Source of the DNA: a virus
Reading direction: 5' to 3' (one strand)
Virus record (IMG/VR): IMGVR_UViG_3300044641_002513
Coordinates: 1-64,000 of that record
DNA: 64,000 bases
Positions 39,783-48,676 of this stretch are shown here, one piece after another. The notes beneath the pieces are model-generated. The model was not told the DNA's origin, made no database searches, and saw only the letters and a list, made by a program, of their open reading frames with translations. Position 1 is the first letter of the stretch; every line of letters begins with the position of its first letter. A program made the translations under genes and the position numbers.

Positions 39783-41078
39783 ATGTTAAGAAAAGCAAAC
39801 AATGTGTTTAGCGTAGTGCTAAACGACGTAGATGTAGCTACTACAGCATTACCGTCTGTAGGTACAGTTATTACAAACGCTAACTTACCTGCTGGTGCAG
39901 TCGTACTATGTGACTTAGGTTTACGTAGAATGTCTAACACTGAATATGCAGCGTTAGCAAATGGTGACCAATACTTTGTAGTACAAGGTAAAGGAGCTAC
40001 TGAGCCATTAATGAAATCTCCAGTTATTACTAAAGGAACTGCTAAGTTTACTATTGCTAAACACAAACCTGCTGTTCAGCAAGTTACAACTGTTGGTTAT
40101 AATGGTACAACTGGTGCTCTTCCTGTAGCTAGCAACTCTGATTTCTTTATTAAAGTTCGTAAGCACGATAACGATGCAGCTAACCGTTCTCAACCTATGA
40201 GTTTATTTGCTGGTCCAGTTCGTACTGATGCTTCAGGTACTCAAGAAGAATTGGCTTTTGCATTAGTTGCAAATGGTTTAAAAAACTTTGCACAAGAGCC
40301 TGCTAATGGTTACTTGAAATTTGAAGCATTAGTTGCTGGAACTCAAGCTGACTGGGTAGGAACTGCAACACACTTATCTTTTACTAAAGGTTCAAGAGTA
40401 GCTTTGTTTACTGATAGTGCAGGTGCAGCTTCTACAGCTACAGCTCCAACTGTAGGTGGTATCTTACGTTCATTAGGAGTAGCTTATAAAATTACAGCTT
40501 CTTCTACTACGTCTGTTACATTAAACTATGCTTACCAAGGTGATACAGGTTTAGTAGCAGGTGGTACTACAGCAGCTTCTCAAGTAGGTATTGTAGGAAC
40601 TCCAGGTGACTACGGTGTACGTTTGACAGGTGTTGCTGCTCCATTTAATGTTAACACATTTAGAGATTACTACGCTAACCGTTTCAATGTAACTTTCTCA
40701 GATACGTCTACTTTAGTTACTTTGCTTACAGGTGCTCGTAATGGTAATGGTGTATGGCAACAAGTTGCTATGGACGAATATATGAACTACGGTTTTGAAG
40801 GAGAAAATAACCAATTGGCTACTCCTTCTGTACCTCGTGACCAAGTTGTTAAAATCCCAGGAGTAAACAGCAACACTGCTGCTACTTCTAAATACTCTGC
40901 TCTTAACATTGCTTGGGAAGAGAATATTGGCGGATTAGTTTCAGCTTCAACTGCAAGAGGTAACGTAGTAGTATATCTTAATTTAGATTCTTCAGGAGAC
41001 TTAGACACAGCTACATCTAACAATGGTGAAGCATTTGTAGTAGCTTTAGGTCTTACTGCGGCAGATTTTGACGAGTAA
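39783..41078 (+). CDS. Abundant virion protein, probably auxiliary capsid or head fibre
   Basis: A 431-residue protein rich in Ala, Thr, Gly and Val with repeated beta strands (GTATHLSFTKGSRVALFTDS, GILRSLGVAYKITASSTTSV). It has the same strongly biased codon use as the capsid gene, which implies high copy number. It has its own long terminator downstream. I read it as an auxiliary capsid or surface protein. A tail-tube-like role cannot be excluded. Confidence 0.65.
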   Translation: MLRKANNVFSVVLNDVDVATTALPSVGTVITNANLPAGAVVLCDLGLRRMSNTEYAALANGDQYFVVQGKGATEPLMKSPVITKGTAKFTIAKHKPAVQQVTTVGYNGTTGALPVASNSDFFIKVRKHDNDAANRSQPMSLFAGPVRTDASGTQEELAFALVANGLKNFAQEPANGYLKFEALVAGTQADWVGTATHLSFTKGSRVALFTDSAGAASTATAPTVGGILRSLGVAYKITASSTTSVTLNYAYQGDTGLVAGGTTAASQVGIVGTPGDYGVRLTGVAAPFNVNTFRDYYANRFNVTFSDTSTLVTLLTGARNGNGVWQQVAMDEYMNYGFEGENNQLATPSVPRDQVVKIPGVNSNTAATSKYSALNIAWEENIGGLVSASTARGNVVVYLNLDSSGDLDTATSNNGEAFVVALGLTAADFDE

Positions 41079-41092
41079 ATTCTCCAACCCCC

Positions 41093-41147
41093 AGTAGTCC
41101 CACCACAGAAATTTTGCTGTCTATGTGGTGGGTACTACTATTTTTTT
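41093..41147 (+). terminator. Long terminator after the 431-aa gene
   Basis: A 15-bp stem with one bulged T: AGTAGTCCCACCACA (41093-41107) with TGTGGTGGGtACTACT (41124-41139). A run of seven T follows. One of the strongest terminators in the window. Confidence 0.9.
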
Positions 41148-41174
41148 GTTTACTTTTGAATATATAAAATTGTT

Positions 41175-42017
41175 ATGGCTCTACTCCCTAAAATTTCTAG
41201 TAGTTTATCAGGTAAATGCAACTTAATTTCTTTTACAGAGCAAACTAATCCCTATGTAATAACTACTAACACAGGAGGCTGGGGTTCGCCTAACATAGAT
41301 ACAGACGAAGTACAATACGCAAGCGTAGCGTTCTATAACTTAGAACAGACTCCTGCAATACTAGCATCAGGAAACGGAACCATTGTTGGTAACGTTTTTA
41401 CAGATGTTATACATTTAACAGGAACTTTTGCTATTGGTCAAGCACTAATAGCTCCAGGAATAGCTCCTGGTACAGTAATCACAGCATTTCTTACAGGTAA
41501 TGGTACTAATAACGGAGGTACTTATCAAGTTAATATAGCTCAACCTATTTCTTTAACTGTTATTAACGGAGTTTCTTTAGTTTCTCAATACATACTTAAA
41601 GACACTACTACAGGTCTAGACTTATATGCAAATGCAGTCTCTGCTCCTACACCTGGGAGTTTTCCTATTTTAACTGAAGCTACTTGGTCTAACCCTGATG
41701 GAATTTACCAATTAGTTTACATTGTTATAGGACCAGAAGACGAAGTATATACTAATGAAACTCAACACGTACTGTTCTTATGCAATTTATGTAATTGTAA
41801 AGATGCTTTAGTACTAAAACTAATTAATGCTTGTAACACGCCAACAGTAGCCAAGTTAAAAGAGCAAGTTGACCAAATGGAAATATTTATCTATGGAATC
41901 AAAACTGCTTTTGCTTGTGCCGACTTTGATACTGCTGATAACATACTAAACGCTGCTTCAACTTATTGTGAAACCATTGTAGGTTGTGCAAGTTGTGGGT
42001 GTTCAGGTAATTGCTAA
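41175..42017 (+). CDS. Virion surface protein with cysteine-rich tail
   Basis: A 280-residue protein with a beta-rich body (GNVFTDVIHLTGTFAIGQAL) and a C-terminal helical part loaded with cysteines (LFLCNLCNCKDALV, CETIVGCASCGCSGNC). The cluster may bind metal or form disulfides in the exported particle. A TACTTTTG promoter-like element lies about 16 bases before the ATG. It heads the fibre/surface gene block. Confidence 0.65.
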   Translation: MALLPKISSSLSGKCNLISFTEQTNPYVITTNTGGWGSPNIDTDEVQYASVAFYNLEQTPAILASGNGTIVGNVFTDVIHLTGTFAIGQALIAPGIAPGTVITAFLTGNGTNNGGTYQVNIAQPISLTVINGVSLVSQYILKDTTTGLDLYANAVSAPTPGSFPILTEATWSNPDGIYQLVYIVIGPEDEVYTNETQHVLFLCNLCNCKDALVLKLINACNTPTVAKLKEQVDQMEIFIYGIKTAFACADFDTADNILNAASTYCETIVGCASCGCSGNC

Positions 42018-42039
42018 TAAATAAATAATACAACTAACT

Positions 42040-42558
42040 ATGTGTACTTGTAATAAATGCAATGAAATAACTTTGTTTAAAGGAACAAACGGAGTAGGAG
42101 TAAGCTCAACAGTAGACAATGAGGACGGTACTTTTACTATCTATTATACTGATGGCTCTAGTTTTACTAGTGAAGATTTAACGGGCCCAACAGGTGCAAC
42201 TGGATCTACTGGAGCTACAGGTGCAGCAGGTACTAATGGTACAAACGCTTTTAAGTTTGTTAAAGATTTTACTTCTAATTTAGATGGGGGTACTTGTACT
42301 ATTTCTCGTGCAGATTTAACTACTTGTTCTGCTGTTCCTAATGGTTGTTTATTTGGAAGTGTTGCCGCAGGTTTTACTAATTTACAAGTACAAGTATGGT
42401 TAAGAAATAACAGTCCTTCTCCTTCAGGAAATTGGTCTTTAGCTTTACACGGAGATACTTTAACATCTATTGTTATAGATAATTCTACAGGTTTAATTAC
42501 TGTAACATTAGGAGGAGGTTCTACTAATGTATTAGTAAGAGTTGTTGTCATAGCTTAA
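42040..42558 (+). CDS. Collagen-like fibre protein
   Basis: After a CTCNKCNE start there is a short triple-helix segment GPTGATGSTGATGAAGTNGT (about residues 50-69), made of Gly-X-Y repeats. A C-terminal beta-rich knob follows (FTSNLDGGTCTISRADLTTC...VTLGGGSTNVLVRVVVIA). Such proteins form thin head or tail fibres in trimeric form. It likely extends from the particle and binds cell surfaces. Confidence 0.8.
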   Translation: MCTCNKCNEITLFKGTNGVGVSSTVDNEDGTFTIYYTDGSSFTSEDLTGPTGATGSTGATGAAGTNGTNAFKFVKDFTSNLDGGTCTISRADLTTCSAVPNGCLFGSVAAGFTNLQVQVWLRNNSPSPSGNWSLALHGDTLTSIVIDNSTGLITVTLGGGSTNVLVRVVVIA

Positions 42559-42568
42559 CAATAAAAAA

Positions 42569-43117
42569 ATGTCTACTGAAAGTTGTCAATGTATTAGAAT
42601 CGTTTACACTCCAACATCAACAGGTGTTGAAATTACAACTGAACTAAGTGTTACAGGAATACTTAATAGTAGAAATTATTATGATTTTTTGTTAGCAGAA
42701 GAAATAAGTAATTTATATTATTCTATTTATTGGGACGAAGAAACGTGGATATTTAGGGATGAAAATGCTGTTATAGATTCTTTTACTACATTAACAAATT
42801 GTCCATTTGCAGAATTAGGAGAAGTAGGAATTTTTGATAAATTTTCAATTTTACCTTGCGTTGTAGTTACTACAGAAGAAGTACAATGTTATAAATTAGA
42901 AGTTTGGAATAAACAGTGTGAATATTCTAAATGTGTACTAGAGTACGTTAATAATCTAATTTTTGGAATAGACGTATGTAAACTTGAAGAGTCTTTAAAA
43001 GAACAAAGAAGAGTATTAGAAATATTAAATTGTTACGACCCTAGAGATATACCTAACAATACTGTTATTTATAACACTATTCCATACGGAACAATAAAAA
43101 AACTATTATACAAATAA
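42569..43117 (+). CDS. Hypothetical surface-block protein (182 aa)
   Basis: A 182-residue protein with paired cysteines (CQCIRIVYTPTSTG, CYKLEVWNKQCEYSKCVLEY). It is beta-rich in the first half and helical later. The cysteine pattern resembles the neighbours at 41175 and 42040, which suggests that these proteins assemble together. Not recognised. Confidence 0.6.
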   Translation: MSTESCQCIRIVYTPTSTGVEITTELSVTGILNSRNYYDFLLAEEISNLYYSIYWDEETWIFRDENAVIDSFTTLTNCPFAELGEVGIFDKFSILPCVVVTTEEVQCYKLEVWNKQCEYSKCVLEYVNNLIFGIDVCKLEESLKEQRRVLEILNCYDPRDIPNNTVIYNTIPYGTIKKLLYK

Positions 43118-43132
43118 TTAAAAAAATACAAC

Positions 43133-43552
43133 ATGTCACAAAGAGAAGTCTCTATCACAGGAAACAATAATACTAAAGTAAAAGTAACAGGGCAGGAAGA
43201 ACTGTTAGTAAGAGTTAATTCTGTCGATTTAACAGCTACAGGTTTAGCTAAAGAAAGTACTTTACAAACTGTAAACACTTCTTTAAATAATATAGAATCT
43301 GCTTTAACAGGTACATTTATTGCTGGAGCTATATTAGGTAGAACTTTAACATTTCCTTACAACCTTCCTGCTAATAAATACACAGGAGTTACATTAATAG
43401 TGCCTACAGGTCAAACTATTGATTTTGCAGGAGCTACTTTACCAAGTGGTACTTATAACTTTTCAGGAGAAGGAAACAAAACTTGTAATACATTTACTTT
43501 ATCTAATCCTTCTGCTACTCCTTCAGATATTATATTGTTAACTGTAGAATAA
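43133..43552 (+). CDS. Hypothetical fibre-like protein (139 aa)
   Basis: A 139-residue beta-rich protein with a central helical bit (ESTLQTVNTSLNNIESALTG) typical of trimeric fibre stalks. The C-terminal strands end GNKTCNTFTLSNPSATPSDI. It overlaps the start of the next gene by one base. It is probably a virion surface component. Confidence 0.6.
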   Translation: MSQREVSITGNNNTKVKVTGQEELLVRVNSVDLTATGLAKESTLQTVNTSLNNIESALTGTFIAGAILGRTLTFPYNLPANKYTGVTLIVPTGQTIDFAGATLPSGTYNFSGEGNKTCNTFTLSNPSATPSDIILLTVE

Positions 43553-44499
43553 TGAAAATATTTGCTTTTCTAACGACTGCTGGCGGTGGCGGTGGCACAG
43601 AAATAACTGTAGTAGACAATTATGCTGCTTTATTAGCTTACCCTCCAACGGCAGATACTTTTTATTGGTGTCAAAATTCTCAAGGTACAGCTTGGTTACC
43701 TGGCTCTTTAGGGGGTACTTTTTACCCTAAAGGAATATACTATTGTTTTACCACAAGTCCTTTAGTAATACAATTTATAGAAACACCTTATCAAGCTACT
43801 CAAGCAGATGTTGATGCAGGAACAATTACTGACCAATTTGTATCTCCTAAAACACTTACTGATAGTGCTCAATTATCTGGTAAAGTTCCATACACTGGTG
43901 CTACAGCTGATGTTAACTTAGGCACGTTTCATTTAGATGCTGGTAAAGGTACATTCACTCACAATGGTAGCACAGACACTCTTACAGCTAATCACACAAG
44001 CGGTAGTGGAATAGGTTTGTTAATTACTAAAGGTGGAAACAATGAAGGGCTGAAAGTTAATAAGACATCAGGTAGTGGTAATGCTGCAACAATTATTGGT
44101 ACATTAGAGGCTACTACATTGGTAAAGACTGGTGGAACGTCTAGTCAATTCTTAATGGCTGATGGCTCAGTAAGTACATCTATGATTCCTAGAGTTCAAA
44201 CAGTTGCGTCTAATGCTACAGTTACAGCTACAAGTACAAATGACTTAGTAACTATTACAGCGCAAGCGGTTGGTTTAACGTTAGCAAATCCAACTGGCAC
44301 ATTTACAGAAGGTCAATCTTTAATATTTAGAATCAAAGACAACGGAACTGCAAGAACAATTGGTTACGGTGCTAATTTTAGAGCAATTGGAGTAGTTGCA
44401 CCAACAACAACAGTTGCAAGTAAAACAACTTATATTGGTTGTATTTATAATTCAACAGATACAAAATTTGATATAATTGGAGTATGTACAGAAGCCTAA
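43552..44499 (+). CDS. Tail-fibre-like protein (315 aa)
   Basis: Contains the phage fibre signature QATQADVDAGTITDQFVSPK plus TLTDSAQLSGKVPYTGATAD, seen in many tail fibre and tail-tip proteins. Thr/Gly/Asn-rich strands and a C-terminal beta region follow (SLIFRIKDNGTARTIGYGAN). It probably contributes to receptor recognition. Start and stop overlap the flanking genes. Confidence 0.75.
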   Translation: MKIFAFLTTAGGGGGTEITVVDNYAALLAYPPTADTFYWCQNSQGTAWLPGSLGGTFYPKGIYYCFTTSPLVIQFIETPYQATQADVDAGTITDQFVSPKTLTDSAQLSGKVPYTGATADVNLGTFHLDAGKGTFTHNGSTDTLTANHTSGSGIGLLITKGGNNEGLKVNKTSGSGNAATIIGTLEATTLVKTGGTSSQFLMADGSVSTSMIPRVQTVASNATVTATSTNDLVTITAQAVGLTLANPTGTFTEGQSLIFRIKDNGTARTIGYGANFRAIGVVAPTTTVASKTTYIGCIYNSTDTKFDIIGVCTEA

Positions 44500-44507
44500 T
44501 TTCTTTA

Positions 44508-45890
44508 ATGCCAAAAATACAGTTTCAGTTTTTGATTGATTCATTTCCAAGTATTACGATGGGTTTCGATTTCAGAAAGTTAAGGAGTGCTTATAGTGGC
44601 AATGCTATAAGAGTACTTAGAACATCCGACAATACAGAACAAGATTTTGGCTTTGTATCAAATGAAGTTGTTGGGAGTGATATTGTTGATTTTGTTGGAT
44701 GGAATCTTTTAGCTTATTCTGAAGATATAAGTCAGACTACTTATCAGAAAGTTAATTTAGTAGCTACTGGTACACCTCCTTATATAGATGTTGAAACAGC
44801 CCCAAATGGGACATTAACTGCTGATAAATTAATTGAAAACACTTCATTCACAAACCATTTTTTAACACAAACGTTAGGTATTACAGTTGTTGGTTTAGAT
44901 TATAATTTTTCTGTTTATCTAAAAGCTGGTGAAAGAACTAAAACTGATATACAAGCTGGTGGTGTGGGACAAGCAAGAATAAATCTATTGACTGGTGCAA
45001 TTGAAACATCTACATTTCCTATTACTCCAATTGTTACTGATGCTGGTAACGGATGGTGGAGATTTTCTGTTACTTTTAATGCTAATTCAACACTTATAAA
45101 TCCATTATATAGAATTTTCACTGTAAACAACTTAAACCAATCTTCTTATGTAGGTGATGGGGTTAGCGGTGTATATGTTTGGGGCTTTCAATTAACACAG
45201 AGTTCGACTTTATTAGCCTATGATAAAACAGGGGCAACAGCGAGGGGATATGGTTCGATTTCTAAAAGATATGACCAAGCAACTGGAGGAGATGATGTTA
45301 TAAATGCAACAATAATTCGACAACCTATAATTGTAAATGGTGGAAATATAATCACAGATGGTGGTAAATTAGCTTTGCAAGGTGGTGCAACATTAGGTTT
45401 ACGCAGTACTAACACACTTTCTTTAAGCGCATACAGCGATTTATTAATGACTTTCGGATTGAATGTCACCAATGTCACGACTCAACAATACTTATTTGAA
45501 AGTTCTACAGCTTATACATCTAATAATGGTGCTTTAGGAATTTTTATACAAGGAAACATATTGTATGTAACTCAAAGAATAAGTAGTACAATATCTTCAA
45601 GAAAAACATACCCAATAAGTACAGGTAGGCAACTGATAACTATAAGATTTAGAACTGGACAAGTAGCTTCGGATGCTTCTCAAGTTTGGATAAATGGAAT
45701 AGAAATAAGTGGAACTGTAACTCTCAATAATAATTCAACAACTTTAAGTAATCAGGTTATATATCTTTTTGCTAGAGGAGGAAATTCAATTGGATTCTTA
45801 GGAAAATATCAAAATTTTACAATGTTTACAGATTCAACACAAAGAGCAGGAATTGAAAACAACATAAACAACTATTATGGCTATTATTAG
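44508..45890 (+). CDS. Carbohydrate-recognising tail protein (ConA-like lectin folds)
   Basis: The product starts with MPKIQFQFLIDSFPS at ATG 44508, because the extra codons back to 44484 overlap the previous gene. The early segment DFRKLRSAYSGNAIRVLRTS resembles the arabinofuranosidase-type lectin fold found in phage tail proteins. A second ConA-like sandwich follows (GWWRFSVTFNANS, later RQLITIRFRTGQVASDASQVW). It likely binds surface glycans such as capsule. It is 461 residues with this start. Confidence 0.7.
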   Translation: MPKIQFQFLIDSFPSITMGFDFRKLRSAYSGNAIRVLRTSDNTEQDFGFVSNEVVGSDIVDFVGWNLLAYSEDISQTTYQKVNLVATGTPPYIDVETAPNGTLTADKLIENTSFTNHFLTQTLGITVVGLDYNFSVYLKAGERTKTDIQAGGVGQARINLLTGAIETSTFPITPIVTDAGNGWWRFSVTFNANSTLINPLYRIFTVNNLNQSSYVGDGVSGVYVWGFQLTQSSTLLAYDKTGATARGYGSISKRYDQATGGDDVINATIIRQPIIVNGGNIITDGGKLALQGGATLGLRSTNTLSLSAYSDLLMTFGLNVTNVTTQQYLFESSTAYTSNNGALGIFIQGNILYVTQRISSTISSRKTYPISTGRQLITIRFRTGQVASDASQVWINGIEISGTVTLNNNSTTLSNQVIYLFARGGNSIGFLGKYQNFTMFTDSTQRAGIENNINNYYGYY

Positions 45891-46113
45891 AAAAGAGTTT
45901 GACACTACTGAACAAGCTCAAACATTCATTGATGCTATTAACTTACAATTAGGTATTCCAAGTAGTGAAAACTCAGTTACTCAATCTTATACTGATTGCG
46001 TTGAAGAAGATGGAAAGTTTTATGTCGAATATGATAATGAAATTATTATTTTTGATGAAAGTATAAGAGATATATTAGGAGGATTAACTAACTTTGAAAT
46101 AAATGAAAACTAG
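45877..46113 (+). CDS. Small acidic protein before lysis genes (78 aa)
   Basis: A 78-residue acidic protein (MAIIRKEFDTTEQAQTFIDA). It overlaps the end of the lectin-like protein and the start of the spanin gene. A small fibre chaperone or assembly factor is possible from its position. Not recognised. Confidence 0.55.
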   Translation: MAIIRKEFDTTEQAQTFIDAINLQLGIPSSENSVTQSYTDCVEEDGKFYVEYDNEIIIFDESIRDILGGLTNFEINEN

Positions 46114-46591
46114 ACTGTTAATAATATTACTATTGCTATCATCTTGTTCTTTAGAACGTAGATTAGAGAAGTATTGTCCTTTGTGTGTTCAGGAAACTAA
46201 AATAGAAACAATTATTGAGTATAGAGATACTACTATTGAGATACCTGGTGAAACAGTTACTATAGTAGACTCATTGTATTGCGATAGCTTAGGCAACGTT
46301 GTGTCTAGGTTTGGGGATATATTAAAAGATAAGAACGGAAAGATATTAAGTCTAGAAACAAGATTAAGAAACAACGTTTACTATTCGAGAGCTAAGGTAG
46401 ATACTGTTTACAGAACGATAAAAGGTAATACTATTATAAAAGATAAAGTAGTATATAAAAAAGGAAGAGAGATTAAAGTAAAATATATACCTTCTTGGGT
46501 TGTATTTTTTGCTTATTTAGGAGGAATATCATTAATAATTATACTTATATATTTAACTTTTAAAATAATCAAAAAATACCTTAAACCATGA
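46103..46591 (+). CDS. Probable unimolecular spanin
   Basis: The N-terminus MKTRLLIILLLLSSCSLERR is a lipoprotein signal with lipobox LSSC. The mature periplasmic part is helical/charged (about residues 20-125). The C-terminus has a membrane span (WVVFFAYLGGISLIIILIYL), then a short basic tail. A single protein with an outer-membrane lipid anchor and an inner-membrane span is the layout of u-spanins, which fuse the two membranes at the last step of Gram-negative lysis. The next gene is a holin. Family membership is inferred from topology only. Confidence 0.75.
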   Translation: MKTRLLIILLLLSSCSLERRLEKYCPLCVQETKIETIIEYRDTTIEIPGETVTIVDSLYCDSLGNVVSRFGDILKDKNGKILSLETRLRNNVYYSRAKVDTVYRTIKGNTIIKDKVVYKKGREIKVKYIPSWVVFFAYLGGISLIIILIYLTFKIIKKYLKP

Positions 46592-47049
46592 AACAGGAAG
46601 TCGTCAACATTTTAATAGGATTAAAAACATCAATAATTAAATACTTAATATTAGGAATAACTTTACTTGCTCCTATTAAAGTGTTTATAGTATTAGTAGG
46701 GTTATTTATATTCTTAGATACTTGTTTTGGGGTGTGGGCGGCTAAACAACAAAAACAACCTTTAAAAAGTAATAAATTAGCTAGGTTTATTTCTAAATTA
46801 TTTGTTTATAATACAGTAGTAATTACTGCTTATGTACTAGACATTAATTTATTAGGAGAGTTCTTTTTATTATTTTTATCTATACCTTTAGCTATTACTA
46901 AAATTACTGTTATTGCTTTAGTAGTTAACGAAGTATATTCAATAGATGAGAAAGTAGTTAACGTAAAAGGTTACGGTTTATGGGCTATGTTTAAACGTTT
47001 ACTAGGTGTAGCAAAGTTTATTAAAAAACAAAAAGACGAAATATTATAA
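46588..47049 (+). CDS. Holin
   Basis: A 153-residue protein with several hydrophobic segments: YLILGITLLAPIKVFIVLVG, then LFVYNTVVITAYVLDINLLG, then FFLLFLSIPLAITKITVIAL. It has a basic C-terminal tail (FIKKQKDEIL). This is the pattern of phage holins that release the endolysin to the wall. It overlaps the spanin gene by 4 bases and precedes the putative endolysin by 2. Confidence 0.85.
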   Translation: MKQEVVNILIGLKTSIIKYLILGITLLAPIKVFIVLVGLFIFLDTCFGVWAAKQQKQPLKSNKLARFISKLFVYNTVVITAYVLDINLLGEFFLLFLSIPLAITKITVIALVVNEVYSIDEKVVNVKGYGLWAMFKRLLGVAKFIKKQKDEIL

Positions 47050-47051
47050 TT

Positions 47052-47633
47052 ATGAAAACTTATACAGACAGTCAACTATTAGATAGAGTAAAAAGTTTAC
47101 CTGATTATAAAGGTATTCCTCAAGGACATTGGATATTAGGAGTACGTTCAACAGAGGATAAACCTGATGCTTTTGATGATAAGTTTTATCATTTTATTGG
47201 AGAGACTTTTAGACAAGTAATTAAAGGTACTACTAATCCAGGAGTAACTGTTTTAAAAAACTTTGGTAAATTTAATCCTAATGGAGCAGCGGTAGTTAAA
47301 TCTGATGAGTGGTACTACGATCTTTGGAAGTTTGGCAAACATCACGGTAAAGTAGATGCTTTACTACAATTAGGTTCTAAAATCAAAGTGCATAGAGACG
47401 GAGATAAAGATAATAAATCAGAAGAACAAGGTTTGTTGCAAGAAGGTTTCTTTGGTATTAACTATCATTCTAATGGCTACGACATTGATGCAAAGGCTAC
47501 AGGTACGGTTGTAGGAGGCTGGTCAGCAGGTTGCCAAGTACCTTGTGAAATACAAAAATATAAAAAGCAAATGCAAGAGTTTAAGTTATCTAAACAACCT
47601 ACATTTACTTATTGTTTACTAAAAGAATTTTAA
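47052..47633 (+). CDS. Putative endolysin with YkuD-like His/SxGC motif
   Basis: A 193-residue protein directly after the holin. The C-terminal half contains FGINYHSNGYD and GGWSAGCQV. The histidine is 18 residues ahead of SAGC. This resembles the catalytic H...SHGC motif of the YkuD L,D-transpeptidase/carboxypeptidase fold, with the second His replaced by Ala. It is most likely the peptidoglycan-cleaving enzyme of the lysis cassette. The bond cut cannot be read from the sequence. Confidence 0.7.
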   Translation: MKTYTDSQLLDRVKSLPDYKGIPQGHWILGVRSTEDKPDAFDDKFYHFIGETFRQVIKGTTNPGVTVLKNFGKFNPNGAAVVKSDEWYYDLWKFGKHHGKVDALLQLGSKIKVHRDGDKDNKSEEQGLLQEGFFGINYHSNGYDIDAKATGTVVGGWSAGCQVPCEIQKYKKQMQEFKLSKQPTFTYCLLKEF

Positions 47634-47635
47634 TT

Positions 47636-47794
47636 ATGAAAATTAGAAACGGTTGGAAATCCCACGCAAGACAATGGGATAAATTAAGAATATCAATAAG
47701 AATATCTTATGTGGACATATTAACAATAGAAGCAGATATATCAAGAGAGTTTTATTTGTTTACTATCTTAAACTTTACTTTTAAAAACAGATAG
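47636..47794 (+). CDS. Small basic hypothetical protein (52 aa)
   Basis: The ATG at 47636 follows the endolysin stop by 2 bases. The 52-residue product is basic (MKIRNGWKSHARQWDKLRIS) and beta-rich. Not recognised. Confidence 0.55.
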   Translation: MKIRNGWKSHARQWDKLRISIRISYVDILTIEADISREFYLFTILNFTFKNR

Positions 47795-47796
47795 CT

Positions 47797-47934
47797 ATGG
47801 CTAAAGTACAAACAACAGGTGGAGCTAAAACAAGAATAAAAGTATCTAGACCTGGGATACATTCAAAAACTAAAACTTCTAAATTAAAGACTTCTAGAAA
47901 ATATAAGAAGTTATATAGAGGTCAAGGTAAGTAA
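47797..47934 (+). CDS. Very basic small protein (45 aa)
   Basis: The product starts MAKVQTTGGAKTRIKVSRPG and ends in Lys/Arg clusters (SKLKTSRKYKKLYRGQGK). It has almost no acidic residues, so it is a likely nucleic-acid or RNA binding peptide. A similar small basic protein sits before a ring-protein gene in crAss-like genomes, in my recollection. It is too short for common gene-length cut-offs. Confidence 0.65.
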   Translation: MAKVQTTGGAKTRIKVSRPGIHSKTKTSKLKTSRKYKKLYRGQGK

Positions 47935-47950
47935 TTTAAAAATAAACTTA

Positions 47951-47958
47951 TATATTTG
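47951..47958 (+). promoter_or_regulatory. TATATTTG element at the ring-protein gene
   Basis: A -7-type TATATTTG ends 4 bases before the ATG at 47963, the same geometry as at 27914 and 2650. Implies a leaderless transcript for the neck/tail block. Confidence 0.5.
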
Positions 47959-47962
47959 CTAT

Positions 47963-48676
47963 ATGTTATCATTAGACGACCTTCACGCACAGTTAGACGA
48001 ATCTTTAGCAATTAACTCTATAGAATCTTCATTCTCTTATGAATTTTTTACAGATTTAATTAATGGACAACGTGCTCTATGGTTGCGTAATGAGTATAAC
48101 AAAAATAGAAGTATTGACCCTTACGTATTACAAGATTTATCTTGTTTAGAATTAGAGTTAGTTAATCCTATTGATTGTTGTATAGATGTTCCAGCAAAAT
48201 GTAAAGTGCTACGAACTAAAGTACAGATACCTAATACTATAGAATTTTATTTTACTAAAGGTATTGCAACAATTGGTCCTGCTGATATAATGATGCCTAG
48301 ATTCGTTCTAATAGACTATTCTAGAGTTCCTTACGTAGGACACGGAAGAACAACTCAAAGAGCTATATACGCATTTCTTTATAACAATTACTTGTATATA
48401 ACTAGTAAAAATCCTAGTGTAAATTTGACTAAGTACATTACTGTTAGGGGAATATTTGAAGACCCTACTACATTAAAACAATTTGTAAGTTGTGTTAGTG
48501 GCAAACCTTGTTATTCTAGTTCTGAGCCTTATCCATTAAACTTATGGATGTGGGAATATATGAAACCACAAATACTTAATCAGTTAATGCAAAAAGGAGC
48601 TAATCAGCAAGATGATTCTAATAATGCAGAAGACGGTAAAACAGAACCAACAATGGCAAGCAATGCAGGACAATAG
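47963..48676 (+). CDS. Neck/ring protein (237 aa)
   Basis: Begins MLSLDDLHAQLDESLAINSI and carries a helical front and a beta-rich centre (VLRTKVQIPNTIEFYFTKGI). The end is helical and Asn/Gln-rich. Its place just before the IHF-like and tail proteins matches the ring proteins that stack between portal and tail in crAss-like virions. The role is by analogy. Confidence 0.7.
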   Translation: MLSLDDLHAQLDESLAINSIESSFSYEFFTDLINGQRALWLRNEYNKNRSIDPYVLQDLSCLELELVNPIDCCIDVPAKCKVLRTKVQIPNTIEFYFTKGIATIGPADIMMPRFVLIDYSRVPYVGHGRTTQRAIYAFLYNNYLYITSKNPSVNLTKYITVRGIFEDPTTLKQFVSCVSGKPCYSSSEPYPLNLWMWEYMKPQILNQLMQKGANQQDDSNNAEDGKTEPTMASNAGQ

